Shown: one piece after another, positions 27,867 to 36,330 of the stretch
Position numbering within the stretch: position 1 is the stretch's first letter
How the letters are laid out: every line of letters begins with the position of its first letter
From: Halomonas sp. M4R1S46
GTDB lineage: Bacteria > Pseudomonadota > Gammaproteobacteria > Pseudomonadales > Halomonadaceae
Direction: 5' to 3'
Length of the DNA: 64,000 nucleotides
Assembly (NCBI RefSeq): GCF_025725685.1
Contig: NZ_CP107008.1
Span: 124,001 to 188,000 of the forward strand
Made by a program: the position numbers and the translations under genes
Notes under the pieces: generated by a model
Databases searched by the model: none
The model's input: the letters and a program-made list of their open reading frames with translations, nothing else
Told to the model about the DNA's origin: nothing

Positions 27867-28252
27867 CGAGCTGGCGGGGCTATCTGGCGGTGGGGCTGGG
27901 CAGTGGCCTGGGCGCGGTGCTGCGCTACCTGGTCTCGCTGGGCGTGCTGCAGGGGCTCGGCAGCGCCTTCCTGTGGGGCACCCTCGCCGTCAACCTGGCC
28001 GGTTCCTGGCTGATCGCCGCCTTCGTCGCCCGGGCCTCCCATCGCATCACCGGGCGCGCCGCCCGCTGGCAGCCCTTCCTGGTCGCCGGCTTCTGCGGCG
28101 GCTTCACCACCTTCTCGCTGTTCGGGCTCGAGACGCTCTACCTGCTGGAGGCCTCGCGCCCCTGGCTGGCCCTGGCCTACGGCCTGGGCAGCGTGCCGCT
28201 ATGGCTCGCCGCCGCCTGGTGGGGGCAGCGGGTCGGGCGCCCGACCCGCTGA
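27863..28252 (+). CDS. crcB: Fluoride channel CrcB/Fluc, second of tandem pair
   Basis: A 129-residue partner of the upstream gene, starting on its stop codon (ATGA). Motifs are GSGLGAVLRYLV, WGTLAVNLAGSWLIAAF and FCGGFTTFSLFGLETL. More Arg/Lys lie at the N-terminal and loop positions (HRITGRAARWQP, QRVGRPTR) than in the first copy. This is consistent with opposite membrane insertion of the two proteins. Confidence 0.93.
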   Translation: MTSWRGYLAVGLGSGLGAVLRYLVSLGVLQGLGSAFLWGTLAVNLAGSWLIAAFVARASHRITGRAARWQPFLVAGFCGGFTTFSLFGLETLYLLEASRPWLALAYGLGSVPLWLAAAWWGQRVGRPTR

Positions 28253-28268
28253 GGCGCGGCCCGGCGGC

Positions 28269-29948
28269 TCAGGAGGAGGCCTTGCGGCGCTTGCCCCTGG
28301 GCTTGGCGGCGTCGGGCGTCGGGGCATCCCGCGGCGGGGCTTCTCGCGTCGCGGTGCCGTGACCGGGGAAGTGCGCGCGGACCAGCTCGAGCAGGCCCTG
28401 GGTGGAGCCGTCGAAGTCCTGGCTGTGCTCGTCGATGCGCTCGCTGATCTCGCCGGCGATGCGCTTGCCGAGCTGCACGCCCCACTGGTCGAAGGAGTTG
28501 ATGTTCCAGATCACCCCCTGGACGAACACCTTGTGCTCGTACAGCGCGATCAGCGCGCCGAGGTTCTTCGGCGTCAGCTCGTCGAGCAGCAGGGTGCTGG
28601 AGGGGCGGTTGCCCGGGCAGCTGTAGGGGTCGAGGTCGCTGCCGCCCTGGCTGCCCTCCATGAAGGCGTTGGCCTGGGCCAGCATGTTGGTGAGCAGGGC
28701 GAAGTGATGGTCCTCGACGCCCGGTTCCGGCTTCAAGGAGGCGATGAAGTCGATGGGCACGTAGCGGGTGCCCTGGTGGAGCAGCTGGAAGAAGGCGTGC
28801 TGGCCGTTGGAGCCGGTCTGGCCCCAGACGATGGGCCCGGTCTTGTAGTCCACCGGGCGGCCGAAGATGTCCACCGACTTGCCGTTGGACTCCATGTCGA
28901 GCTGCTGGAGGAAGGCCGGCAGCTGATGCAGGGCCTGGTCGTAGGGCACGATGGCCTGGGTCTCGGCGCCCTGGAAGTTGATGTACCAGATGCCGATCAG
29001 CGCCATCAGCACCGGCATGTTGGCGGCGTTGGGCGCGGTCAGGAAGTGCTGGTCCATGGCATAGGCGCCCTCCAGCATCTCCATGAAGCCGTCGAAGCCG
29101 ATGGCCAGGGCGATGGGCAGGCCGATCGACGACCACATGGAATAGCGCCCGCCGACCCAGGCCCAGAACTCGAAGACGTTCTCCTCGCGGATGCCGAAGG
29201 CCATGGCCGCCTGGCGGTTGGTGGAGGCGGCGACGAAGTGGGCGCCGACGTCGGCGTCCTCGCCGGCCTGTTCCAGGAACCAGCGCCGGGCGGTCTTGGC
29301 GTTGAGCAGCGTCTCCTGGGTGGAGAAGGTCTTGGTGGAGACGATGAACAGGGTGGTGGCCGGGTCGAGGCGCGACAGCACCTTCTGGATATGGGTGCCG
29401 TCGACGTTGGAGACGAAGTGGAAGTTGAGCTCGGGATGGCGGTACTTGAGCAGCGCCCGGCAGGCCATGTTGGGGCCGAGGTCGGAGCCGCCGATGCCGA
29501 TGTTGACGACGTCCCTGATGCGCTGGCCGCTGTGGCCCTTCCATTCGCCGCTGCGCACCGCCTCGGAGAAGCGCTGGATCTGCTCGCGGGTGCGGTGGAT
29601 CTCGGGCATCACGTCCTGGCCGTCGACCATCAGCGGGCCCTCGCCGAGGTTGCGCAGGGCGGTGTGCAGCACCGGGCGGTCCTCGGTGACGTTGATGATG
29701 TCGCCGGAGAACATCTGGGCGCGGCGCTGGACCAGCGCCGAGTGGTCGGCCAGCTCGAGGAGCGTGTCGAGCACGGCATCGGAGATGAGGTGCTTGGAGT
29801 AGTCGAGGAAGAGCCCGCCGACGCGCAGGCTCATCTTGTCGAAGCGCCGGGGGTCGGCGGCGAAGTAGTCGTGGATGCGGTCCTGCGCGGTCTGGGCCTG
29901 GAGCTGCTTCAGCGCCTGCCAGGTGACGCTGCGGGTGAGCTGGAACAT
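28269..29948 (-). CDS. pgi: Glucose-6-phosphate isomerase
   Basis: A 559-residue enzyme interconverting glucose 6-phosphate and fructose 6-phosphate. Both family signatures are present (GGRYSMWSSIGLPIAL and SFDQWGVQLGKRIAGEI), with the catalytic Glu/His region GTRYVPIDFIAS and SNGQHAFFQLLHQGT. A Pro/Lys-rich C-terminal tail (KPRGKRRKASS) slightly exceeds E. coli length. It is the third gene of a pyk-mgsA-pgi unit, 45 bp after mgsA. Confidence 0.97.
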   Translation of the reverse strand: MFQLTRSVTWQALKQLQAQTAQDRIHDYFAADPRRFDKMSLRVGGLFLDYSKHLISDAVLDTLLELADHSALVQRRAQMFSGDIINVTEDRPVLHTALRNLGEGPLMVDGQDVMPEIHRTREQIQRFSEAVRSGEWKGHSGQRIRDVVNIGIGGSDLGPNMACRALLKYRHPELNFHFVSNVDGTHIQKVLSRLDPATTLFIVSTKTFSTQETLLNAKTARRWFLEQAGEDADVGAHFVAASTNRQAAMAFGIREENVFEFWAWVGGRYSMWSSIGLPIALAIGFDGFMEMLEGAYAMDQHFLTAPNAANMPVLMALIGIWYINFQGAETQAIVPYDQALHQLPAFLQQLDMESNGKSVDIFGRPVDYKTGPIVWGQTGSNGQHAFFQLLHQGTRYVPIDFIASLKPEPGVEDHHFALLTNMLAQANAFMEGSQGGSDLDPYSCPGNRPSSTLLLDELTPKNLGALIALYEHKVFVQGVIWNINSFDQWGVQLGKRIAGEISERIDEHSQDFDGSTQGLLELVRAHFPGHGTATREAPPRDAPTPDAAKPRGKRRKASS

Positions 29949-29993
29949 GCGGTGTCCCTCTCGTTGTTGTCGTGTCGTCGGCGAAGGTCGGTA

Positions 29994-30473
29994 TCAGGTG
30001 CTGCTGCGATCGGTGATCCAGGCCCCGGCATCGGGGATGCTCATCTCGTAGTCCTGGTCGAGCCAGGGAGAGCTGATCAGGAAGTCGGCGCTCGCCGGGT
30101 TGCAGGCCACCGGGATGTTCCACAGGGCCGCCAGGCGCAGCAGGGCCTTGACGTCGGGGTCGTGGGGCTGGGGGGCGAAGGGATCCCAGAAGAAGATCAG
30201 CAGGTCGAGGCCCTGCTCGGCGATGCGTGCGCCGATCTGCTGGTCGCCGCCCAGCGGGCCGCTCATCAGGGGCTCCACCTCGAGCCCCAGCTGCGCGGCG
30301 ATGCGGGTGGCGGTGGTGCCGGTGCCGACCAGCCGGTGCCGGGCCAGGGTGTCCTGCCAGCGTTCGGCCCAGTCGAGCATCTCGTCCTTCTTGCCATCGT
30401 GGGCGATCAGGGCGATGCGCTTGCGGGCCGGCAGGGTGCGGCGGACGTCCCGCCGCGGACGGATCTCACTCAT
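29994..30473 (-). CDS. mgsA: Methylglyoxal synthase
   Basis: A 159-residue enzyme converting dihydroxyacetone phosphate to methylglyoxal and phosphate, a bypass that relieves phosphosugar stress. The hallmark SGPLGGDQQIGA with catalytic Asp is present, as is the N-terminal IALIAHDGKKDEM and the phosphate-binding GTGTTATRI. It overlaps pyk by 8 bp, placing the bypass in the same transcript as pyruvate kinase. Confidence 0.96.
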   Translation of the reverse strand: MSEIRPRRDVRRTLPARKRIALIAHDGKKDEMLDWAERWQDTLARHRLVGTGTTATRIAAQLGLEVEPLMSGPLGGDQQIGARIAEQGLDLLIFFWDPFAPQPHDPDVKALLRLAALWNIPVACNPASADFLISSPWLDQDYEMSIPDAGAWITDRSST

Positions 30474-31932
30474 GCTGTGTCTCCACCTCGAGGATCCTCA
30501 GGGTGTTGGTGCCGCCATGGGCGTTCATGTGGTCGCCGCGGGTCAGGATCACATGATCCCCCGGTTCGGCGATGCCCCGGGCCACCAGCCGCTCCAGGGC
30601 GCGGTCGTTGAGCTCGGTGGCGGCCATCTCGCTGGTGTCGAAGGGCAGCGAGATGACGCCACGGTACAACGCCATGCGCCGCTGGGCGACGGGGTTGTGG
30701 GCCAGCCCGACGATCGGCAGCCCCGAGCGGATCCGCGAGGCGATCAGCGGCGTGTAGCCGGTGGCGGTCATGCAGGCGATGGCGGCCACCCCTGCCAGGT
30801 GATTGGCGGCGTACATCGCCGACAGGGCGATGGTCTCGTCGATCCGCGAGAAGCCCTCGTGGATGCGGTGGCCGGATTCCTGGGCACTGCGCTCGCGCTC
30901 GGCGCCCAGGCAGACCCGGTCCATGGCCTCCACGGTCTCCACCGGGAAGTCGCCGGCGGCGGTCTCGGCGGAGAGCATCACCGCGTCGGTGGCGTCGAGC
31001 ACGGCGTTGGCCACGTCGAACACCTCGGCCCGGGTCGGCAGCGGCGCCTCGATCATCGACTCCATCATCTGGGTGGCGGTGATCACCGCGCGGTTCAGGG
31101 TCCGGGCGTGCTTGATGATGCGCTTCTGGGTGCCGATCAGCGCCGCGTCGCCGATCTCCACGCCGAGATCGCCGCGGGCCACCATCACCGCCTCGCTGGC
31201 CTCGATGATGCCGTCGAGGGTGGCGTCGTCGGCCACCGCCTCGGCGCGCTCGAGCTTGGCCACCAGGCCGATCTCGCGGCCGGCCTCGCCGAGCAGCGCG
31301 CGGGCCTCGCGCATGTCGGCGGCATGGCGTGGGAAGGACACCGCCAGGTAGTCCACGCCGATGGCGATGGCGGTCTCGAGGTCGGCCTTGTCCTTGTCGG
31401 TCAGCGCCGGCGCCGAGAGGCCGCCGCCCTGCTTGTTGATGCCCTTGTTGTTGGACAGGGCACCGCCCACCACCACGCGGGTGTGGATGGCGCTGCCGTC
31501 GACCCGGGCGACGTCGAGGACCACGCGGCCGTCGTCGAGCAGCAGGCGGTCGCCGGCCGTGACGTCGTCGGCCAACGCCTTGTAGTCGCAGCCGACCCGG
31601 CCGGCGTCGCCGGCCTCGCCGTCGAGGGCCACGTCGATCACGAAGGACGCGCCCTCGGCGAGCTCGACGGCGCCGTCGCGGAAGCGGGCGATGCGGATCT
31701 TGGGTCCCTGGAGGTCACCCAGGGCGGCGACGCTCTTGCCCAGCCGGGCGGCGATCTCGCGCACCGCGGCGAGCCGGCGGCGGTGGTCGTCCGCCGAGCC
31801 GTGGGAGAAGTTGAGGCGCACCACGTCGACGCCGGCGGCGATCATCCGCTCGAGCACGCTCTCCCGGTCGCTGGCGGGACCCAGGGTGGCGACGATCTTG
31901 GTGCGGCGGACGGGGATGGGGCGATGAGTCAT
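30466..31932 (-). CDS. pyk: Pyruvate kinase (PykA-type)
   Basis: A 488-residue glycolytic enzyme making ATP and pyruvate from PEP. Conserved motifs are IVATLGPAS, VVRLNFSHG, LGDLQGPKIRI, LVAKLERAEAV, VMVARGDLGVEI, TATQMMESMI and DAVMLSAETAAGDFP. The C-terminal allosteric domain is complete. Divergent from gap across 386 bp that hold likely shared regulatory sites. Confidence 0.96.
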   Translation of the reverse strand: MTHRPIPVRRTKIVATLGPASDRESVLERMIAAGVDVVRLNFSHGSADDHRRRLAAVREIAARLGKSVAALGDLQGPKIRIARFRDGAVELAEGASFVIDVALDGEAGDAGRVGCDYKALADDVTAGDRLLLDDGRVVLDVARVDGSAIHTRVVVGGALSNNKGINKQGGGLSAPALTDKDKADLETAIAIGVDYLAVSFPRHAADMREARALLGEAGREIGLVAKLERAEAVADDATLDGIIEASEAVMVARGDLGVEIGDAALIGTQKRIIKHARTLNRAVITATQMMESMIEAPLPTRAEVFDVANAVLDATDAVMLSAETAAGDFPVETVEAMDRVCLGAERERSAQESGHRIHEGFSRIDETIALSAMYAANHLAGVAAIACMTATGYTPLIASRIRSGLPIVGLAHNPVAQRRMALYRGVISLPFDTSEMAATELNDRALERLVARGIAEPGDHVILTRGDHMNAHGGTNTLRILEVETQHE

Positions 31933-32016
31933 GCCGGGCTCTCCTGTGGAATGCGGGCTCGCGCGGGCGGCCGAGCGTGGCCGGTCGCGGGACTGCCTGA
32001 CAAGATACGCTATCGG

Positions 32017-32031
32017 TTGTGATATTACTAA
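32017..32031. promoter_or_regulatory. HexR-like operator candidate 1 (pyk side)
   Basis: TTGTGATATTACTAA is a near-palindrome whose half-sites resemble the TTGTAnT/ATTACAA pattern reported for the RpiR-family regulator HexR. It lies 85 bp upstream of pyk, inside the AT-rich 386-bp pyk-gap gap. HexR control of gap and pyk is known in other gammaproteobacteria; binding here is inferred. Confidence 0.45.
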
Positions 32032-32148
32032 ATTTCAGGGCTGAGACGAAGGTCTAATATCCCGGCGGCGTGGCGATGTTTCTTGGTCAAAACCCTTTGT
32101 TAATAGGCATATAGGAGATTCATGCCAGAAGTGGGACCAATGATAATG

Positions 32149-32163
32149 TTGTAAAATTACGAA
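32149..32163. promoter_or_regulatory. HexR-like operator candidate 2 (gap side)
   Basis: TTGTAAAATTACGAA closely resembles the core of HexR sites (TGTARTWWWATTACA). It lies 156 bp upstream of the gap ATG. A GATAAT hexamer (32142-32147) just upstream may be a gap -10, which would place the site over the transcription start. Confidence 0.5.
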
Positions 32164-32318
32164 ATGCACCTTGTTTCCGACGCCATCGTGGGCCACATTG
32201 TGGGGCAAATGAGCCGTCGGCCCGCCCGGCGGGCATGTCGGGACGCTTCGGTGCCCTGCCGTTCCTCGGCTCAGCCCATCCCACAAGACGGCAAAGTCTG
32301 GATCGAGAGGAAGACATC

Positions 32319-33341
32319 ATGACGCTCAAGATCGCCATCAACGGTTTCGGTCGCATCGGTCGCAACGTGTTTCGCGCCCTGTACGAGGGGGGCTACCGTG
32401 AGCGCGTGCAGGTCGTCGCCATCAACGATCTCGGCGACCCGGCGCTCAACGCCCACCTGCTGCGCCACGACACCGTCCATGGCCACTTCCCCTTCAAGGT
32501 GGACCACGACGAGCACAGCCTCGCCGTCGACGGCGACCGCATCGAGATCATCTCCGAGCGTGACCCCGCGCGACTGCCCTGGAAGGACCTGGGCGTGGAC
32601 CTGGTGATGGAGTGCACCGGGCTGTTCACCAAGCGCGATGACGCCGCCATGCATCTCGAGGCCGGTGCCGGCCGGGTGCTGATCTCCGCGCCCAGCCCGG
32701 ATGCCGATGCCACCGTGGTCTATGGCGTCAACGAGGACGTGCTCAAGCCCGAGCACAAGGTGGTCTCCAATGCTTCCTGCACCACCAACTGCCTGGCGCC
32801 GGTGGCCAAGGCGCTGCACGAGACGGTGGGCATCGAGAACGGCCTGATGACCACGGTGCACGCCTATACCAACGACCAGAACCTCTCCGACGTCTACCAC
32901 AAGGACCCCTACCGGGCCCGCAGCGCGACCCATTCGATGATCCCGACCAAGACCGGGGCCGCCGCCGCGGTGGGTCTGGTGCTGCCGGAGCTCGCCGGCC
33001 GCTTCGATGGCCTGGCGGTACGCGTGCCGGTGATCAACGTCTCGCTGGTGGACCTGACCTTCAATGCCGGTCGCGAGACCACCAAGGACGAGATCAATGC
33101 CATCGTCGCGGAGGCCGCTGCGGCCTCGCCGGTGCTCTCGGTGAATGCCCAGCCGCTGGTCTCCATCGATTTCAACCATGACGCCAACTCCTCCACCTTC
33201 GATGCCAACCACACCCGGGTGAACGGCAAGCTGGTCAAGGTCATGGCCTGGTACGACAACGAGTGGGGCTTCTCCAACCGCATGCTGGATACCGCCCTGG
33301 CCATGCAGGCCGCCTGCGACGGCAAGCGCAACGCCGCCTGA
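32319..33341 (+). CDS. gap: Glyceraldehyde-3-phosphate dehydrogenase (type I)
   Basis: A 340-residue enzyme. The N-terminal [12 protein letters not shown]ossmann loop is followed by AINDLGD, whose Asp suits NAD. The catalytic cysteine is in [12 protein letters not shown], and [10 protein letters not shown] and the C-terminal [12 protein letters not shown] are typical. ATG 32319 follows GAGAGGAAG. Divergent from pyk, suggesting coordinated control of lower glycolysis. Confidence 0.96.
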   Translation: MTLKIAINGFGRIGRNVFRALYEGGYRERVQVVAINDLGDPALNAHLLRHDTVHGHFPFKVDHDEHSLAVDGDRIEIISERDPARLPWKDLGVDLVMECTGLFTKRDDAAMHLEAGAGRVLISAPSPDADATVVYGVNEDVLKPEHKVVSNASCTTNCLAPVAKALHETVGIENGLMTTVHAYTNDQNLSDVYHKDPYRARSATHSMIPTKTGAAAAVGLVLPELAGRFDGLAVRVPVINVSLVDLTFNAGRETTKDEINAIVAEAAAASPVLSVNAQPLVSIDFNHDANSSTFDANHTRVNGKLVKVMAWYDNEWGFSNRMLDTALAMQAACDGKRNAA

Positions 33342-33367
33342 CGCGCCAGCCGCGTCTCGCCGGGAAC

Positions 33368-33396
33368 GACGCCGGGCCCCTCGGTGGCCCGGCGTC
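33368..33396. terminator. Terminator between convergent gap and ddpX
   Basis: Perfect 11-bp stem GACGCCGGGCC (33368-33378) and GGCCCGGCGTC (33386-33396) with a 7-nt loop. It lies 26 bp after the gap stop and 14 bp before the ddpX stop on the other strand. No marked T-run. Confidence 0.6.
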
Positions 33397-33409
33397 GTCG
33401 TGTCGGGAG

Positions 33410-34159
33410 TCAGAGCTGGCGGCGCCAGCGGCTCTCGATGGTGTCCAGCTCCGCCGGGCCGTAGCGCGCCACGCCATGGTCGCCGTAGTGGGCCCACAGC
33501 TGGTCGCCGAGGTCGAAGTGCCACCATTCGCTGGGCAGGTTGGTGAAGCCCTGGGCCCGCATGGCGTGGTAGAGCCGGCGGCGGTTGTCGCGGGCCCGGC
33601 GCTGGGTCGCATCGGGGGCCTCCAGGGCTTCCAGGGCGGCGCTGTGGGAGGCCGCGATGGCCTCGTCGAACCGCGTGCCCATGTCCAGCGGCAGGCCGTC
33701 GGCAGCGCACAGGGTGACGTCCACGGCGCCGCCGGTGAGATGGGGGCTGGGATGGTCGGGGGCGCGGCTCGGCTCGGCCACGAACTCCCGGGTGCGGGCG
33801 TCGAGTTCGCCCGGGGTGAGCTCGGGATGATGCTCGTGGAGGATGTCCTGGAGCGTCTCGAACAGGTACTGCTGCACCCGCCAGGGACGCCAGCCATCCA
33901 GCACCAGCAGGGTCAGGCCGTCGGGCAGGGCCCGGGCCACGGCGAGCAGGCGGTGGTAGACCGCCTCGCGCACGTAGCACTCGTTTACCGCGCCGGGGAT
34001 GCCGAGGCGCGCATAGGCCGGATAGGCCTTGAGCGGTGGCGGCGCCAGGCCCACCGGCACCAGGGGCTCGTCGCTGCCGGCGATGGGCAGGCGGCCGACC
34101 GCCGCCCAGTCGGGTTCGGCATGGCGGGGGATCGCGGGAAGGGGCGCGGCACTGGACAT
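33410..34159 (-). CDS. ddpX: D-alanyl-D-alanine dipeptidase (DdpX/VanX family)
   Basis: A 249-residue zinc dipeptidase. The metal site SPHLTGGAVDVTL (SxHxxGxAxD) and EWWHFD are present, with the substrate Arg in LDGWRPWRVQ. E. coli DdpX hydrolyses D-Ala-D-Ala in stationary phase for salvage. There is no signal peptide and no van genes nearby, so a resistance role is unlikely. It is isolated, between gap and the ssrA repeat region. Confidence 0.92.
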   Translation of the reverse strand: MSSAAPLPAIPRHAEPDWAAVGRLPIAGSDEPLVPVGLAPPPLKAYPAYARLGIPGAVNECYVREAVYHRLLAVARALPDGLTLLVLDGWRPWRVQQYLFETLQDILHEHHPELTPGELDARTREFVAEPSRAPDHPSPHLTGGAVDVTLCAADGLPLDMGTRFDEAIAASHSAALEALEAPDATQRRARDNRRRLYHAMRAQGFTNLPSEWWHFDLGDQLWAHYGDHGVARYGPAELDTIESRWRRQL

Positions 34160-34238
34160 GGGGCCTCGGCGTCTGGGTGGGCGACTGGGCTCATTATCGT
34201 GCCGAGGACCGCCGGATGGCCAATTTCAGGGTCCAGTG

Positions 34239-34475
34239 GTCCGACACAAACGAGAGAAGCACCCCGCAGGGTGTCTCTCAGCGTCGACCGTCGGGTGGGG
34301 CCAGCGGGAATGGAACCCCGGATCGTCGAGAAAGCGCCGACACGTGTCGGCGAAGCGGTCCGACACAAACGAAAGCAGCCCCCGTAGGGTGCTTCTCTCG
34401 TCGATCGTCGGGTGGGGCCGGCGGGCATGGAACCCCCGATCGTCGAGAAAGTGCCGACACCCGTCGGTGAAGCAG
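34239..34475 (-). repeat. Two degenerate tandem copies of the ssrA 3' end plus terminator
   Basis: Units of 119 bp (34239-34357) and 118 bp (34358-34475) are arranged head-to-tail with the functional ssrA 3' end and terminator (34476 onward). Each has a hairpin resembling AGAAGCACCC-n4-GGGTGCTTCT and a segment matching the tmRNA T-arm/acceptor (GTGGGGCCnGCGGGnATGGAACCCC). The T-loop is altered and the CCA is lost (CCC). The two copies are more like each other than like the real gene. There is no CDS in the 369 bp between ddpX and ssrA. Confidence 0.85.
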
Positions 34476-34491
34476 CTACGTCACCAACGAA

Positions 34492-34515
34492 AGAAGCACC
34501 CCGCAGGGTGCTTCT
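34492..34515 (-). terminator. Intrinsic terminator of ssrA
   Basis: 10-bp perfect stem AGAAGCACCC/GGGTGCTTCT with a TGCG loop on the minus strand. It starts 13 bp after the tmRNA CCA and is followed by TTCGTT. Confidence 0.8.
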
Positions 34516-34528
34516 CTCGTCGACTGTT

Positions 34529-34908
34529 TGGTGGAGGCGGCGGGAATTGAACCCGCGTCCGCCGACACTCGCCCATCGGCTCTACATGCTTAGTTCCGTC
34601 ATTTGGTTTAACGCCTCTGGCTCCGACGGGCAGGATCCAGCGACGCGATTCCTCCAAGTTTTAACGGCTGACGCGAGGACGAAGCCAGCCGCGATCCCAT
34701 CAGTCTTGGCTCGTATCCCCTCCGTGATGAATGGGCACATCACTTCGGGGCCGGGCTAGAAGCTAGCGGCGTTTAAGCTGCCAGCGCGCCCTGAGCGTAG
34801 TTGTCGTCGTTTGCGACTATTTAATCGTGATGTTGGATTTACGAGATACATCACGCTCTCGGCATGCACCTCAGGGGTTGTCATCGGCGTCGAAACCATG
34901 TCGCCCCC
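34529..34908 (-). ncRNA. ssrA: tmRNA (SsrA), tag ANDDNYAQGALAA
   Basis: 380-nt transfer-messenger RNA that rescues stalled ribosomes with SmpB. The 5' end GGGGGCGACATGGTTTCGAC (from 34908) and the 3' end GGTTCAATTCCCGCCGCCT-CCACCA (to 34529) form a 7-bp acceptor stem. CCA is encoded. The tag frame begins at GCA (34814) and reads ANDDNYAQGALAA with TAA ending at 34773. The hydrophobic ALAA end is the ClpXP degron. It lies directly downstream of smpB on the same strand. Confidence 0.97.
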
Positions 34909-34919
34909 GTTACATCGCC

Positions 34920-34925
34920 ATCTTA
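34920..34925 (-). promoter_or_regulatory. Possible ssrA -10 element
   Basis: TAAGAT on the minus strand, preceded by TGA, sits 11 bp before the mature tmRNA 5' end. That is compatible with a short precursor trimmed by RNase P. No good -35 was seen. Confidence 0.35.
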
Positions 34926-34950
34926 TCAGGATGGCCGTCCGTGTGACACC

Positions 34951-35442
34951 TCATCCCTTGTTTTGTTCACGCATGATCCGGCCCTTCTGCCGCTGCCAGT
35001 CGCGATCCTTCTCGGTGGCGCGCTTGTCGTGCAGCTTCTTGCCGGTGACCAGTGCCAGCTCGCACTTCACCAGGTTGCCCTTCCAGTAGATCTTGAGCGG
35101 CACGCAGGTGTGCCCCTTGTCCTGCGTGCGCGAGAAGATCCTGGCGATCTCCTTGCGGTGCAGCAGCAGCTTGCGGGTCCGGGTCGGGTCGGCCACTTCG
35201 TGGGTGCTGGCGGTGTTGAGCGGCGTGACATGGCTGCCCAGCAGCCAGGCCTCGCCGTTCTTGACCAGGATGTAGGTGTCGGTGAGCTGCGCCTTGCCGG
35301 CCCGCATGCTCTTCACCTCCCAGCCGGCCAGCGCCAGGCCGGCCTCGAAGGTCTCGTCGATGTGGTACTCGAAGCGAGCCTTCTTGTTCAGGGCGATGAC
35401 GTTGTTGCCGGGACCCTTGCCCTTGCCTTTCTTGTTGGCCAT
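34951..35442 (-). CDS. smpB: SsrA-binding protein SmpB
   Basis: A 163-residue partner of tmRNA. The OB-fold core ([27 protein letters not shown], then [10 protein letters not shown]) and the basic C-terminal tail ([21 protein letters not shown]), which mimics an mRNA in the ribosome channel, are intact. ATG 35442 gives the [10 protein letters not shown] start common in gammaproteobacteria. Divergent from ratA. Confidence 0.97.
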   Translation of the reverse strand: MANKKGKGKGPGNNVIALNKKARFEYHIDETFEAGLALAGWEVKSMRAGKAQLTDTYILVKNGEAWLLGSHVTPLNTASTHEVADPTRTRKLLLHRKEIARIFSRTQDKGHTCVPLKIYWKGNLVKCELALVTGKKLHDKRATEKDRDWQRQKGRIMREQNKG

Positions 35443-35570
35443 GGAACCTCGTATTCTGTCTTGCCGGTGGCGGCCTGCCCCTCCGATATGGGGGGAAGCG
35501 TGATACCATTCAAGGCCGAAATAACCGCTCATGATACGCCCTGGGCCCCTTGAAGTCAGCGGAGAGGTCA

Positions 35571-36005
35571 ATGCCAACGGTCAATCGGTCCGCCCTGGTG
35601 CGGCACACCCCCCAGGAGATGTTCGATCTGGTCAACGATTTCGAACGTTACCCGGAGTTCCTGCCGGGCTGTCGGCGCGCCCGGCTGCTCGAGCGGGACT
35701 CGGCGCACCTGGTCGGCGAGATGACCCTCGGGCGGGCCGGTATCGAGCAGAGCTTCACCACCCGCAATGACCTCCACGAGCCCGAGCGCATCGAGCTGTC
35801 GCTGGTCAACGGCCCCTTCAAGCGCCTGCGCGGGCGCTGGCTGTTCCTGCCGATGGGCGAGGATGCCTGCAAGGTGAGCCTGGAGATGGAGTTCGAGTTC
35901 GCCAGCCGGCTGCTGGGCATGGCCTTCGGCAAGCTCTTCCAGCAGGTCGCCGGGCAGCTGGTGGATTCCTTCACCCGGCGCGCCGACGAGCTCTATGGCC
36001 GCTGA
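35571..36005 (+). CDS. ratA: RatA-like START-domain protein (ribosome association toxin/CoQ-binding family)
   Basis: A 144-residue polyketide cyclase/START-fold protein (YfjG/Coq10 family). Motifs are [32 protein letters not shown] and a C-terminal [11 protein letters not shown]. coli RatA was reported to block 70S formation, while the fold also relates to ubiquinone-binding Coq10, so function here is open. ATG 35571 is preferred because of GAGAGG 4 bp upstream. It overlaps rnfH by 11 bp, the usual pair next to smpB. Confidence 0.92.
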   Translation: MPTVNRSALVRHTPQEMFDLVNDFERYPEFLPGCRRARLLERDSAHLVGEMTLGRAGIEQSFTTRNDLHEPERIELSLVNGPFKRLRGRWLFLPMGEDACKVSLEMEFEFASRLLGMAFGKLFQQVAGQLVDSFTRRADELYGR

Positions 36006-36318
36006 GTCGCCGACCCACCTGCGAGTCGAGGTGGCCTTCGCCCTGCCGCACCGCCAGCGCATCGTCGCGCTGACGGTGCCCGAGGGCACCACTCCCCGCC
36101 AGGCGGTGGCCCTGGCCCGCCTCGACGAGCACTTCCCCGAGGTGGCGCCGGCCACCTTCCGCGAGGCCGAGCTGGGGATCTTCGGCAAGGCGCTGCGCGA
36201 CCCGGAGCGGCAGCCGCTGCGCGAGGGCGATCGGGTGGAGGTCTACCGGCCGCTCAAGATCGACCCCAAGGCCGCGCGGGCCGCCAGGGCGGCCCGCGAC
36301 GCCGGCAAGGGGCGCTGA
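35995..36318 (+). CDS. rnfH: RnfH family ubiquitin-like protein
   Basis: A 107-residue beta-grasp protein. Family features are LRVEVAFALPHRQRIVALTVPEGTTPRQAV, ELGIFGKAL and LREGDRVEVYRPLKIDPKAARAARA. Function is not settled; it is conserved as the partner of ratA. It is convergent with bamE, with only 12 bp between the stops. Confidence 0.92.
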   Translation: MAAESPTHLRVEVAFALPHRQRIVALTVPEGTTPRQAVALARLDEHFPEVAPATFREAELGIFGKALRDPERQPLREGDRVEVYRPLKIDPKAARAARAARDAGKGR

Positions 36319-36330
36319 GCGCGGGCGAGG

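Noticed and set aside
33410..34159. Vancomycin-resistance VanX
   Set aside because: No vanA/vanH-type genes are nearby and the host is Gram-negative. A DdpX-like D-Ala-D-Ala salvage role is more likely.
34239..34530. Possible CRISPR-like array at the ssrA tail
   Set aside because: The units are about 118 bp, directly contiguous with no unique spacers, and match the tmRNA 3' end. No cas genes are present.
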